Positions 25,725-34,722 of a stretch of 48,608 bases of DNA are shown piece by piece. Under the pieces are notes generated by a model. That model made no database searches. It was not told the DNA's origin and worked only from the letters and a program-made list of their open reading frames with translations. Origin of the DNA: JBPOJN01 sp052033505 (GTDB lineage Bacteria > UBA10199 > JACPAL01 > GCA-016699445); assembly GCA_052033505.1 (NCBI GenBank), contig JBPOJN010000068.1, forward strand, positions 1 through 48,608, given 5' to 3'. Position 1 is the first letter of the stretch. Every line of letters starts with the position of its first letter. Position numbers and translations under genes: made by a program.

Positions 25725-26663
25725 TCACGCCTTTTTCGTGGATTTGGCCGCTTTGCGTTCGCTGTATTCTTTGAGCCAAATGTAAACCGGACTCGCGACG
25801 TAGATGGTGGAGTACGTTCCGGCGATTGCGCCGACGATCATGGCGAAGCCGAAGTTTTGGAACTCCCCTTCGCCGAAGGCGAACATCAGGATAACGACCA
25901 TGAAGACGGTTAGGTTCGTGATGATCGTGCGCGAAAGCGTTTCGTTGATGCTCAGGTTGATGACATCGCGGAGGCTTAATTTCGCCTGCTTGGATTTGAT
26001 TTCTTCGTTCTTAGCGATATTTTCGCGGATGCGATCGTAAATGACGATGGTGTCGTTGACGGAGTAGCCGGTGATCGTGAGAAGCGCGGCGACGACGGTC
26101 AGTCCTACTTCGCGGCCCGTGATGGCGAAGGCTCCGACGGTAATGATGACGTCATGGATCAAGGCGACGATGGCCCCAGGAGCGAAGGCGAAATCAAAAC
26201 GGTAACCGATATAAATCAGCATCAAGATCCAGGAGACGATGATGGCCATCTGGGCTTTTTTACGCAGATCGGCTCCGGCCTTGGGTCCCACCGACTCTTC
26301 CTGTTCAAGGATGGATGTATTCGCGGTGAGGTTGTTTTTGAGTGTTTGCGAGATTTGGTCTGAGATTTTTTCGGTGTTTTCCTGTTTTTTGATCTTGATG
26401 ACCAAGCGGTTTTCTTCGGGCTTGCCGGTTTTTTGCACCGAGAAATCGCCTAAGTTCAAAGGATCCAAAAGTCTGCGGACGTCGCTTTCTTCGACGGATT
26501 TTTCGAACCGGTATTGGAGCTTCGTGCCGCCCTTGAAATCGGTGCCGAAGTTCAATCCTTTAGAGGCGACGATCAGGATACTGCCCAGAATTGCCAAAAC
26601 GGAGATTGAAACGAAGATCCCCATGCGGGAAATGAATTTAAAATTGAAAGAGGGTTTCGCCAT
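25725..26663 (-). CDS. secF: Protein translocase subunit SecF
   Basis: A 312-residue inner-membrane subunit of SecDF-YajC, which uses proton flow to help pull preproteins out of the SecYEG channel. Helix 1 (about residues 12-34) is followed by the small periplasmic domain (FGTDFKGGTKLQYRF start) and five helices with the family signatures GITGYSVNDTIVIYDRIREN (here TITGYSVNDT) and TLSRTIITNLTVF. The conserved Asp in NDTIVIYDRIR is present. It follows secD by ten bases and precedes recJ. A basic C-terminal tail ends the protein. Confidence 0.96.
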   Translation of the reverse strand: MAKPSFNFKFISRMGIFVSISVLAILGSILIVASKGLNFGTDFKGGTKLQYRFEKSVEESDVRRLLDPLNLGDFSVQKTGKPEENRLVIKIKKQENTEKISDQISQTLKNNLTANTSILEQEESVGPKAGADLRKKAQMAIIVSWILMLIYIGYRFDFAFAPGAIVALIHDVIITVGAFAITGREVGLTVVAALLTITGYSVNDTIVIYDRIRENIAKNEEIKSKQAKLSLRDVINLSINETLSRTIITNLTVFMVVILMFAFGEGEFQNFGFAMIVGAIAGTYSTIYVASPVYIWLKEYSERKAAKSTKKA

Positions 26664-26673
26664 AAGTTGACCG

Positions 26674-28413
26674 CTAAACGCTTAAAGCCTTCGTTTTTCT
26701 GCCGCCCAAGATCGTCTCCTGCAGTACGCGCGTGACGATCAAGGCCGTGAACAACGTGGTGGTGATGCCGATCATGAGGGTGACTGCGAAGCCACGGATC
26801 GGTCCTGTGCCAAATTGGTAGAGAACGGCGCCGGCCAAGAACGTCGTGATGTTGGAGTCCAAAATCGCGGTCGTGGCGTTTTTGTAACCTTCTTTGAGCG
26901 CGGCGGCGGCGGATTTTCCATCTTTCAGCTCTTCGCGCATGCGTTCGAAGATTAGTACGTTCGCATCCACGGCCATGCCAATGGTCAGTACGATACCGGC
27001 GATCCCGGGAAGTGTGAGCGTCGCCTGAAACATCGCCAAAGCGGCCATAATGAAGAAAATATTGAGCGTCAGGGCGACGTCGGCCAAAAGGCCCGAAATT
27101 TTGTAATAAAAAAGCATGAAGAGCATGACTAGGGCTCCGGCGATCAAGCAGACTCGGAGGCTGCTGCGAATAGAGTCTTGGCCCAAGGAGGGACCGACGA
27201 CCGTCTTGGTCAGTTCATGCACGCGCGCAGGCAGGGCGCCTTCGTGCAGGACCAAGGTCAAGTCTTCGGCTTCTTTAAGCATGGACTGATAGTCGCCTCC
27301 GGACCCTAAAGTGATCTGCGCCTGACCGGACGGGATCTCGCTTTTAATCACGGGCGCTTTCGAGACCTGGCCGTCGAGAACGATCGCGAGGCGTTTGCCG
27401 ATGTTTTCTTTGGTCAGTTCGCCGAAAAGTTGGGTGCCGAGGCCGTCGAAGTTTAGGCTGACGTAGGGTTCATTGTCCTGGACGTTGACCTGGGTGTTTT
27501 TTAGCATGTCGCCCGTGACCTGGGCTTTTCTCTTCAAAAGGTAAGGGATGCCGCGCAGGGTTTTTTTAGTCGTGGGATCGTATTCGATTTCGTAGAGGAT
27601 TTCGGAATCCTCGGGGATCTTGCCTTTCAACTGGGCGTTGAGTTTCACGGTAGATTCGGTGGTGTAGGAATCCGCCGGTAGGTTCAAGGCCGTCCTGGCT
27701 TCAGAGACCAAACGACGCACGTCTTCGTCCGGCGTCGCTTCGTCGACCAAGCGGAATTCCAAACGTCCCGACTTTTTGACTAGGCTTAATGCGCGATCCG
27801 GGTCGGACATGCCAGGCAGTTCGATGGAGATGCGGTTGGAACCCACACGGACGATTGAGGGTTCGGCAACTCCGTAACGATCGATACGGTGGCGGATGGT
27901 TTCGAGGGCCTGGCGGACCGCCATGTCCTTGGTCTTTTCGGCGAAGGCGTCAGAAAGGGCAAAAACGGCTTTTTTATCGTCCCGCTGGTCTTTTTTCTCG
28001 ACTAATGTCTCATGGTAATTCTCGCGGATCCATGCGTTCAGAGCGTCCCGGCTTCCTTCGTCCTTCAAGGTAACCCGAATATCGGAGGAGTCCGGGATCC
28101 GGTCGGCGCCTGTGGGGGCGTAGGGTTCTTTTTCGGTCAAGCGCGGAAGCTCGGAGGCGATCATGTCCGCGCGGTTGTTCAAAGCGTCTTTTTCTTCGAC
28201 TTCGACTTCCAGAGAGATGCCGCCCCTCAAGTCTAGGCCTAAGTTGATGGTTTCTTTAGGGAAGAAATTCACGTAGCGCGGGAGGGGCTTGTTCTGGCTT
28301 TCCGCTTTTTCGCGCATCTTACCGAAGCCGAAAATCGTCGGCACCAGGAAGTAGGCGGAAATGAGGATCGATCCTAGGATCAGAAGATATTGCGAACGTC
28401 CTGTGCGGGGCAT
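26674..28413 (-). CDS. secD: Protein translocase subunit SecD
   Basis: A 579-residue inner-membrane subunit of SecDF-YajC. Helix 1 (about residues 8-28) is followed by the D1 motif GLDLRGGISLEVEV, a large periplasmic P1 region of some 350 residues, and five helices with the family motifs MAVDANVLIFERMREEL (proton-relay Asp in the DANVLIFER segment) and DSNITTF. Length is close to the E. coli protein. It lies between yajC (five-base gap) and secF (ten-base gap), the standard operon order. Confidence 0.96.
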   Translation of the reverse strand: MPRTGRSQYLLILGSILISAYFLVPTIFGFGKMREKAESQNKPLPRYVNFFPKETINLGLDLRGGISLEVEVEEKDALNNRADMIASELPRLTEKEPYAPTGADRIPDSSDIRVTLKDEGSRDALNAWIRENYHETLVEKKDQRDDKKAVFALSDAFAEKTKDMAVRQALETIRHRIDRYGVAEPSIVRVGSNRISIELPGMSDPDRALSLVKKSGRLEFRLVDEATPDEDVRRLVSEARTALNLPADSYTTESTVKLNAQLKGKIPEDSEILYEIEYDPTTKKTLRGIPYLLKRKAQVTGDMLKNTQVNVQDNEPYVSLNFDGLGTQLFGELTKENIGKRLAIVLDGQVSKAPVIKSEIPSGQAQITLGSGGDYQSMLKEAEDLTLVLHEGALPARVHELTKTVVGPSLGQDSIRSSLRVCLIAGALVMLFMLFYYKISGLLADVALTLNIFFIMAALAMFQATLTLPGIAGIVLTIGMAVDANVLIFERMREELKDGKSAAAALKEGYKNATTAILDSNITTFLAGAVLYQFGTGPIRGFAVTLMIGITTTLFTALIVTRVLQETILGGRKTKALSV

Positions 28414-28418
28414 AATTT

Positions 28419-28769
28419 TTAGGCGGTAGCCGGGGTTTGGGTTTTGATGGTTGCGACCTGGGCACGGTCGATCTTGATCTGTACGTTATTGGCGATTTCC
28501 AGCGTCAGCACGGTGTCTGTGACGCCGTGCACGCGCGCGTGGATGCCGGAGGTCGTGACGACTTCGTCGCCTTTTTTGATGTGCGACAGCATTTCCGCGT
28601 GTTGTTTGCGTTGTTTCTGTTGGGGACGGATCATCAGGAAGTAGAAGATCACGAACACCAAGACCATGGGCGCGAACATTCCCAAAGTGCCGCCTTTAGG
28701 GGGCGTGGCTGAGGCCGTCTGCGTCTGCGCCTGAGCGCTTGCGATAAAAATTCCTTCGAAATCCTTCAT
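28419..28769 (-). CDS. yajC: Preprotein translocase subunit YajC
   Basis: A 116-residue inner-membrane accessory subunit of SecDF. One membrane helix (MFAPMVLVFVIFYFLMIRPQ, about residues 31-50), the RPQQKQRKQH signature and the cytoplasmic segment GDEVVTTSGIHARV are present. The first 20 residues (FIASAQAQTQ) are typical of the family. The start at 28769, preceded by AAGGAACGATT, lies inside the end of tgt and overlaps it by 74 bases in another frame. Confidence 0.93.
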   Translation of the reverse strand: MKDFEGIFIASAQAQTQTASATPPKGGTLGMFAPMVLVFVIFYFLMIRPQQKQRKQHAEMLSHIKKGDEVVTTSGIHARVHGVTDTVLTLEIANNVQIKIDRAQVATIKTQTPATA

Positions 28770-29841
28770 AATCGTTCCTTTGGATCGCTTCCCTCATCTC
28801 GCGGATCAGGGAGAGATAATAATGTAAATTGTGGATCGTATTGAGCCTCGACGAGAGAATTTCCTTACCGAGGTACAAATGACGGAGGTACGCCCTACTA
28901 TATTTTTTGCAAACGGGGCAAGAACATTCCGGGTCGATTGGCCCTGGGTCCTCCTTGTATTTGGCGTGCCGGATTTCAATGGTCCCGAAGCTCGTGAAAA
29001 GCTGTCCGTTGCGCGCGTTCCGCGTGGGAATCACGCAGTCGAACATGTCGATGCCGTAGCCCACGAGCTCGACCAAATCCTCCGGAAGCCCGATGCCCAT
29101 CGCGTAGCGCGGAAATTGGTCGGGAATATGAGGAGCGGCGGACGCGGCCATGGCGTAGAGATGCTCTTTCGGTTCGCCCACCGACAACCCGCCGATCGCA
29201 AATCCGTCGAACCCTCCGCCTCCGGCGGACATTTCCAAGAGGCGCTCCGCGCATTCTTTTCTTAAATTTTCGTAAACGCTGCCTTGGATAATGCCGAAGA
29301 GCAGGGGAGTGCCGCCGTTAGTGGCGTTCCGTTCTTTGGTCTCCGCGAAATATTTCAGTGAACGCTTGGCCCAGTCCAAGGTCAGCTCCATCGACTTGCG
29401 TGCGTCGGACTCGCTGACCGGGTAGGGCGTGCATTCGTCCAAGACCATCAGAATATCGGAACCCAGAGCGTACTGGACGTCGATCGCCTTTTCGGGTGTC
29501 AAAAAATGCAGGTCGCCGTCGATGTGGGAGCGGAATTCCACGCCGTCGGGGGTGAGCTTCCTTAAAGACGACAGGCTGAACACCTGGAAACCGCCGGAAT
29601 CCGTCAAGATCGGATGGTCCCAGGCCATGAACTTATGCAATCCACCGAGTTTCCGGATGGTCTCATGGCCGGGACGGAGCATCAGATGGTAGGTGTTCCC
29701 CAGAATGATCTCAGCGCCGAGAGCTTCCATCTCGTCGACCGTCATGGCCTTGATTGTTGCGTAGGTGCCGACGGGCATGAAGACGGGCGTGGTAAAAGAT
29801 CCGTGCGGTGTTTTGATCGTGCGAATGCGCGGTAAAGGCAT
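28696..29841 (-). CDS. tgt: Queuine/preQ1 tRNA-ribosyltransferase
   Basis: A 381-residue cytosolic enzyme that exchanges guanine 34 of GUN-anticodon tRNAs for preQ1. Motifs visible are PVGTYATIKAM, the substrate Asp in DSGGFQVFSL (about residue 82), VMFDCVIPTRNARNG with the catalytic Asp, and the zinc site ECSCPVCKKYSRAYLRH. The N-terminus begins directly at the LPRIRTIKTPHG strand, about a dozen residues shorter than usual, and an in-frame TAG four codons upstream fixes this. The 3' end overlaps yajC by 74 bases. With queC and queE nearby, it indicates queuosine-modified tRNA. Gene order tgt-yajC-secD-secF is the same as in E. coli. Confidence 0.96.
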   Translation of the reverse strand: MPLPRIRTIKTPHGSFTTPVFMPVGTYATIKAMTVDEMEALGAEIILGNTYHLMLRPGHETIRKLGGLHKFMAWDHPILTDSGGFQVFSLSSLRKLTPDGVEFRSHIDGDLHFLTPEKAIDVQYALGSDILMVLDECTPYPVSESDARKSMELTLDWAKRSLKYFAETKERNATNGGTPLLFGIIQGSVYENLRKECAERLLEMSAGGGGFDGFAIGGLSVGEPKEHLYAMAASAAPHIPDQFPRYAMGIGLPEDLVELVGYGIDMFDCVIPTRNARNGQLFTSFGTIEIRHAKYKEDPGPIDPECSCPVCKKYSRAYLRHLYLGKEILSSRLNTIHNLHYYLSLIREMREAIQRNDYEGFRRNFYRKRSGADADGLSHAP

Positions 29842-29942
29842 CGCGTGCCCCTATGTGAGATTTTCGGCGGATGCAAGCGGTAGTCGATGCGTCGGGGGAA
29901 AGGACTTTACTGCGAAGAAAGACCGCGATACGTGCGGGCGCT

Positions 29943-31136
29943 ATGACTTCCCACTTGAAACCCGATGCTTTCGAGCCCGGACAGATCGTCCGCAAGAGTT
30001 TCGGACTGAAAAAAGAAATCCAGGAAGACTTGGTCCGGGATTATCACAGCGACATCGTCCAGAAAATCATCGCGGCCGGGAACGTCTACCAAGAAAAGGA
30101 TATCACGTTCCATCTCGCGAGCTCGTTCGGGTTTTGCTACGGCGTGGATCGTGCCGTCGAGATGGCGTACGAGACGAAGGAAAGATTCCCGGACCGCCGT
30201 ATTTTTTTGACCGCCCAGATCATCCACAATCCCCGCGTGAACCAAAACCTCCAGGAAATGGGTGTGAGTTTTTTGAGCGAAGCGGACTACGACACCGTGG
30301 AGAAAAAAGACGTCGTGATCCTGCCCGCGTTTGGTGCGACCGCGGCCCAGATCGCGGGTCTTAAATCCAAGGGCTGTGTGCTCGTCGATACCATCTGCGG
30401 ATCGGTATTGAACGTCTGGAAGCGCGTCGAGATGTATGCCGAAGAAGGTTTTACGGCAGTCATTCACGGAAAATATTATCACGAAGAAACGCAGGCCACG
30501 AGTTCGCGCGTGCTGGGGTATGACGCCGGAAAATACCTGGTCGTGCTGGACTTGGAAGAGACCGCGATCGTTTGCGATTACATCCGGCGGGGCGGGGATC
30601 GCGATGCGTTCCTGAAGAAATTTTCCAAGCAAGTGTCACCCGGTTTCGATCCGGACCGGGACCTGCAGCGTATCGGCGTGGCCAATCAGACCACGATGCT
30701 GATGAGCGAATCTCTGGCGATCGCCGAGGAATTGAAAAAGGCGATGCTGGACCGTTACGGAGCGGAGTACGTGACGCCGCATTTCAGGAATTTCGACACG
30801 ATCTGCAGCGCCACGGAAGACCGTCAGAACGCGATCGTGGAATTCAAGAACAGGAACTTGGATCTCATCATGGTCGTGGGCGGCTATAACTCCAGCAACA
30901 CGAACCATCTGGCCAAAATGGCGGCGTCGTTCACGCGCGCTTATCATATCGAAGACGCGGATGGCATCGTGTCGGATGCCGAAATCCACCACAAACCTTT
31001 CGGCCAGTTCGAGACGGTCATGGCCAAAGACTGGCTGCCGGCTGGGCCTTTGAAGATAGGCCTGACCTCCGGCGCTTCGACCCCGAATCAAGTCTTGGGC
31101 GAAGTCATTGAAAAGATCCTGTCGTTTCGTTCTTGA
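29943..31136 (+). CDS. ispH: 4-hydroxy-3-methylbut-2-enyl diphosphate reductase, long form
   Basis: A 397-residue cytosolic iron-sulfur enzyme that makes IPP and DMAPP in the last step of the MEP isoprenoid pathway. The three cluster cysteines are visible in SFGFCYGVDRA (about residue 60), VDTICGSV (about 145) and FDTICSATEDRQ (about 285). The catalytic segments HNPRVNQNL, HGKYYHEET and GGYNSSNTNHL are present. The protein is about 80 residues longer than the E. coli enzyme and matches the cyanobacterial/plant-type layout. The ATG at 29943 is taken because the conserved sequence starts there; an upstream start at 29871 exists. It is divergent from tgt. Confidence 0.94.
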   Translation: MTSHLKPDAFEPGQIVRKSFGLKKEIQEDLVRDYHSDIVQKIIAAGNVYQEKDITFHLASSFGFCYGVDRAVEMAYETKERFPDRRIFLTAQIIHNPRVNQNLQEMGVSFLSEADYDTVEKKDVVILPAFGATAAQIAGLKSKGCVLVDTICGSVLNVWKRVEMYAEEGFTAVIHGKYYHEETQATSSRVLGYDAGKYLVVLDLEETAIVCDYIRRGGDRDAFLKKFSKQVSPGFDPDRDLQRIGVANQTTMLMSESLAIAEELKKAMLDRYGAEYVTPHFRNFDTICSATEDRQNAIVEFKNRNLDLIMVVGGYNSSNTNHLAKMAASFTRAYHIEDADGIVSDAEIHHKPFGQFETVMAKDWLPAGPLKIGLTSGASTPNQVLGEVIEKILSFRS

Positions 31137-31147
31137 AAAATATCTAA

Positions 31148-31822
31148 GTGAAAAAGCAAAAACCTTTCGCCCCTGCCGCCGAAGAAAACAAAGCCGATAT
31201 CTTAAGGGTTTTAAAGCAAGTCATTACCGAAGAGAATTTCCGGCTGATGGAAGTAGGTTCCGGCACGGGCCAGCATGCGGTTTTCTGCGCGCCTCATTTC
31301 CCGAGTTTGCAGTGGGTCACGACCGACACGGCGGATAAGCTGGAAGGCATCACGATGTGGCTTCGCGAAGCGCAAGTGCCGAACGTCCACGGCCCGGTCG
31401 CTTACGAGGTCGGCAAAGACGAATTTCCGCGGCAGAAATGCGACGTGGTTTTTGCGGCCAATATTTTCCACATCCTGTCTTGGAAGAACGACAAGACCTT
31501 GATCAAAGCTCTGGGCAACCGCCTTCGGGAAGGTTCCAAAGTCTTGTTTTACGGGGCCTTCAACTACGGCGGCAAATTCACGTCCAAAAGCAACGAGGCC
31601 TTCGACGCGGCCTTGAAGGCCAAAAACCCGCAAAGCGGGATCCGGCATTTCGAAGACGTCCAAAAAGCCATGACGAAGGCCGGGTTTGAATTCGTCAAAG
31701 ACTTCGAGATGCTCTTCAATAATAGAATTCTTTATTTTAAGCGCCTCGAGCATGTTAAGGACGTCCCGTGTCCGGAGACCCCTCAAGCTCAACCCCCAAA
31801 GAATTCCCCAAAGCTCTCATAG
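31148..31822 (+). CDS. DUF938-family SAM-dependent methyltransferase
   Basis: A 224-residue class I methyltransferase-like protein of the DUF938 family. It opens with FAPAAEENKADILRVLKQ, typical of the family, followed by motif I MEVGSGTGQHAVFCA (about residue 35), the acidic motif II loop VTTDTAD, FAANIFHILSW (motif IV position) and a C-terminal EMLFNNRILYFKR. The substrate is unknown; some relatives modify small molecules or quinone-like compounds. The GTG start at 31148 lies 11 bases after ispH. The last 55 bases overlap the next gene in a different frame. Confidence 0.87.
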   Translation: MKKQKPFAPAAEENKADILRVLKQVITEENFRLMEVGSGTGQHAVFCAPHFPSLQWVTTDTADKLEGITMWLREAQVPNVHGPVAYEVGKDEFPRQKCDVVFAANIFHILSWKNDKTLIKALGNRLREGSKVLFYGAFNYGGKFTSKSNEAFDAALKAKNPQSGIRHFEDVQKAMTKAGFEFVKDFEMLFNNRILYFKRLEHVKDVPCPETPQAQPPKNSPKLS

Positions 31823-32298
31823 ACGTTTGCGCCTCCTGCCGGCAGTCCTCGCTTAAAAACGGCGAGAATTGCGGTCTCTGCGGGCAGCGTCTCTGCAAAG
31901 CCTGTGTGCAATTCGTAGACCCCGCGGCGTTTTCTTTTTTGAAAAACATACCCGAAGACCTCGTCCATGGTTCCTACTGCATGCCCTGCCACTCCAAAAA
32001 AGTGGCCCCGGCTTTGGAGTCCTATTCGGAAATCATGGAACGTGCCGAGAGCGTGATTGTTTTTTACAAGAACGAAAGAAACATCCCGCCGCACCGCCGT
32101 TCGAATAAAATGCTGAGCGTACGAGACTGCCCCGACCGCAAGGAAACCCTACTACGGCTGGCTTTTTTCGCGGCGGAACAGGATTGTGACGCCTTAGTAA
32201 GCGTTGCCTTGACCTCGGAAAAGATCAGAAATGCCGGCTACCAAAAGACTTCCTGGAGTGGGACCGGTTTTCCTACCTGCATATTCGTCAAAAAATAA
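31768..32298 (+). CDS. Zinc-finger protein with YbjQ-like C-terminal domain
   Basis: A 176-residue cytosolic protein. The N-terminal part has CxxC pairs arranged as in a FYVE-like or treble-clef zinc finger: CASC, CGLCGQRLCKAC and CMPC (about residues 21-80). The C-terminal part (about 90-176) reads like the small YbjQ/DUF74-type domain: RAESVIVFYKNE, then a helix ending AAEQDCDALVSVALTSEK and TSWSGTGFPTCIFV. That comparison is from memory of the pattern. The GTG at 31768 overlaps the preceding gene by 55 bases. Function unknown. Confidence 0.65.
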   Translation: MSGDPSSSTPKEFPKALIDVCASCRQSSLKNGENCGLCGQRLCKACVQFVDPAAFSFLKNIPEDLVHGSYCMPCHSKKVAPALESYSEIMERAESVIVFYKNERNIPPHRRSNKMLSVRDCPDRKETLLRLAFFAAEQDCDALVSVALTSEKIRNAGYQKTSWSGTGFPTCIFVKK

Positions 32299-32322
32299 AT
32301 GCGAAAAACAGAGGGGGTATTT

Positions 32323-32697
32323 TTAGCCTCTCGTAAATCTTTGGATGCGGGCCAAAAGCTCGGCGGGTTGAAATGGCTTGACGAGATAGTCGCTGGCGCC
32401 CATGTCGAGTGCGCGCGCGATTTCCTGGCTTTGGGCTTTTGCAGTTAAGACGATGACAGGCACTTGCTTCCAAGTGTCGCTGGCACGAATTCCCGCAAGA
32501 ACTTGATATCCGTCTTTAAACGGGAGCATGAGGTCGAGTAGCACGGCGTCCGGAGGGCTTTTGGTATCGACAAGGCCTAAGGCTTTTCTTCCGTCGTCAA
32601 CTTTGATGACTTGATAGCCTTCGCGGTTCAGGAAAAAATCGAGCAGGAGGGAAATTTTTTCGTCGTCTTCCACGACCAGCATCGTTTTTGCCATCAT
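32323..32697 (-). CDS. Single-domain response regulator
   Basis: A 124-residue CheY-like receiver. Acidic pocket residues are in VVEDDEK (about 8-14), the phospho-acceptor is Asp55 in VLLDLMLP, a Thr/Ser switch lies in VIVLTAKAQ and the conserved Lys is about 105 in DYLVKPFQP. No output domain follows, so it acts through protein contact or phosphotransfer. It starts six bases after the stop of the PAS kinase gene and is surely its partner. The second Met codon is an equally good start. Confidence 0.92.
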   Translation of the reverse strand: MMAKTMLVVEDDEKISLLLDFFLNREGYQVIKVDDGRKALGLVDTKSPPDAVLLDLMLPFKDGYQVLAGIRASDTWKQVPVIVLTAKAQSQEIARALDMGASDYLVKPFQPAELLARIQRFTRG

Positions 32698-32703
32698 CAG
32701 CTT

Positions 32704-34614
32704 TTAAGCACTAGTGGCGCGCTCGGGCAACTCAAAATAAAAAGTCGTGCCCGTGCCCGGCGCCGACTCGTAAGTGATGTCGCCACCGTGTTTGTCGATG
32801 ATGGCCTTGCAGATGCTCAATCCTAAACCCGTGCCTTCTTTTTGCCGCGTGCTCGACGAATCCGCCTGAGAGAATTTCTGGAAGATGCGGCTGCGGAATT
32901 CTTCTGCGATGCCCGGTCCATGATCGGAGACCGAAACACGTACCCAAGAATCCCGCCGCGCCATCGTAATGCAGATGGTTTCCCCGGAAGGCGAAAATTT
33001 CGCGGCATTGGACAGCAAGTTCGCCATGACCTGCATGAGCCGGTCGGGATCGGCTTCTACGAACACGCCGTCTGGAATCGCTTCCGCCAAAAGCGAGACG
33101 TGGAACCTTTCGGCGTAGGCCTTGTTTTCTTGTAAACAGTGTGAAACCAGCGTGCCCAAGTCGACCGGCCGCATGTGGAATTCCATCTTGCCGGAACTGA
33201 TTTTTTCCAAATCGAGCATGTCATTGATCAAGCGTCCCAGGCGCTCGCAGCTTTCAATCGCAACGGAAACCAACCCCCTAGTTTTTTCGGGACGTTCCCA
33301 AGTCCGTTCGTCTTTTAAAAGCTCCAGAAACATATAAATTGATGTCAAAGGCGTTCGCAGTTCGTGATTTACGATGGAGATGAATTCATTCTTCAGTCGC
33401 GCGATCTCGTTTTCGTGGGTCACGTCCCAGTTCACTCCGACCATGTGCGCGATGTTGCCTTCGTCATCCCGGATTGCATCGGCGATGGCGCGTAGGTCGT
33501 GCAGGCTCCCGTCCGGCCAGCAGATCCGGAAGACCGTGTCGAACTTCTGACCTTCCAAAGACTTCAAAATTTCGTCGCGCACGCGTTGCTGGTCCTCGGA
33601 GTGCACGCGGTGGCCCCAGGCTTCGTAGTCGCCCGAAAAATTCGCGCGTTCGATGCCGTAGAGTTGCAGCATCATGTCGTCCCAGATGAGTTTCCCGGTG
33701 CGGATATCCCAATCCCAAACGCCGATATTCGCGGCGTTGGTGGCGAGGGCGAGGCGGTAGCTGACTTGTTTGAAGCGGATTTCCTGCTGCGTCTTTTGAG
33801 TGATATCTCTCGTGATCATGACGAATCCGATCAGGGTGCCTTCGGTATTTTGAAGGGCTTCCATGACGACGTGAGCCATGAAAGGGCTTCCGTCCTTCCG
33901 GACTCGCCAAGATTCGTCTTCGAGTTTTCCCGAGACGGCCGTTTCTTCCAGCATGCGTCGCGGCTCTTCGCCTTCTTGGTCTCCTGGCGTGTAAAGATCG
34001 GAGACATGGCGTCCGACGATTTCTTCGGCCGTATAACTATGGATTGCCTCAGCACCGGCACTCCAACTCTTGATGACTCCTTGCACGTCTAGGAGGCAGA
34101 TGGCGTGATCTTTGAGCCCGTCGACCAAGAGTCGGTTTGTTTCTTCGCTGTTTTTCAAATGATCCGACTTGGCTTTTGCGACGAGCAAGGCGTGCACGGT
34201 CAAAGCGAGTAAGGCCGCGATGACGAGTCCGATCGTCAGGAACGCAAGCGGTAACCAATGATGCGGCGCCTTCTGGATCATTTCGCCTAAGCGCGCGAAG
34301 CCTTCGCCGGAAGCGGACCGCTTGATTTTGTCGTATACGTAAAAAAACGCGATGGCCACCGCCAGAAAAGTCAGGAGGGGGAGGGACACGGCTTTTTTGC
34401 CCGCGGCCCAGGGATCGGATTTCGCGTGATAGATCAAGGTCGCGATCAGGAAGATCGCGAAGAGTCCCGCGAACATCATTTCGCGGATCATATAAAGCGT
34501 CGGCACGTTTTCTGGGAGGCTCTTCCAGGTGGACCAGGTCAATACGACGGGAATGGCGATGGCTAAGACCGCCATGGCCGGCAGGGAATTGAAAATTTTG
34601 CGCCAAGCGATCAT
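32704..34614 (-). CDS. Membrane-bound PAS-domain sensor histidine kinase
   Basis: A 636-residue inner-membrane kinase. Four hydrophobic helices fill the first 150 residues. Two PAS domains follow: one at about 160-275 (LLDVQGVIKSWSAGAEAIHS, with PAC end GFVMITRDIT) and one at about 285-410 (ANIGVWDWDIRTGKLIWDD, PAC end GVNWDVTHE). The HisKA helix has the acceptor NHELRTPLTS. The ATPase domain shows NLLSNAAKFS, DHGPGIA, IFQKFSQADSSS and GTGLGLSI. There is no receiver domain; the partner is the single-domain regulator just downstream. The first PAS domain may bind a cofactor, which sequence alone does not show. Confidence 0.93.
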   Translation of the reverse strand: MIAWRKIFNSLPAMAVLAIAIPVVLTWSTWKSLPENVPTLYMIREMMFAGLFAIFLIATLIYHAKSDPWAAGKKAVSLPLLTFLAVAIAFFYVYDKIKRSASGEGFARLGEMIQKAPHHWLPLAFLTIGLVIAALLALTVHALLVAKAKSDHLKNSEETNRLLVDGLKDHAICLLDVQGVIKSWSAGAEAIHSYTAEEIVGRHVSDLYTPGDQEGEEPRRMLEETAVSGKLEDESWRVRKDGSPFMAHVVMEALQNTEGTLIGFVMITRDITQKTQQEIRFKQVSYRLALATNAANIGVWDWDIRTGKLIWDDMMLQLYGIERANFSGDYEAWGHRVHSEDQQRVRDEILKSLEGQKFDTVFRICWPDGSLHDLRAIADAIRDDEGNIAHMVGVNWDVTHENEIARLKNEFISIVNHELRTPLTSIYMFLELLKDERTWERPEKTRGLVSVAIESCERLGRLINDMLDLEKISSGKMEFHMRPVDLGTLVSHCLQENKAYAERFHVSLLAEAIPDGVFVEADPDRLMQVMANLLSNAAKFSPSGETICITMARRDSWVRVSVSDHGPGIAEEFRSRIFQKFSQADSSSTRQKEGTGLGLSICKAIIDKHGGDITYESAPGTGTTFYFELPERATSA

Positions 34615-34722
34615 TTCGGGTTAGACATGACGGACTTAGAAAGCCCGCACAGTTTAACCGTTTTCCCGCTCATCGCCAAGGAGGACTTTCTTTTCGTCGA
34701 GTTTTTCCGGTAGGACGACGGT

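Noticed and set aside
25723..25779. recJ starting at 25779
   Set aside because: It would overlap secF by 55 bases; the start at 25722 begins at the conserved part and fits the operon spacing.
34627..34713. 28-codon frame between the PAS kinase and DUF309 gene
   Set aside because: No ribosome site before it and no recognisable product; may be chance in a divergent promoter region.
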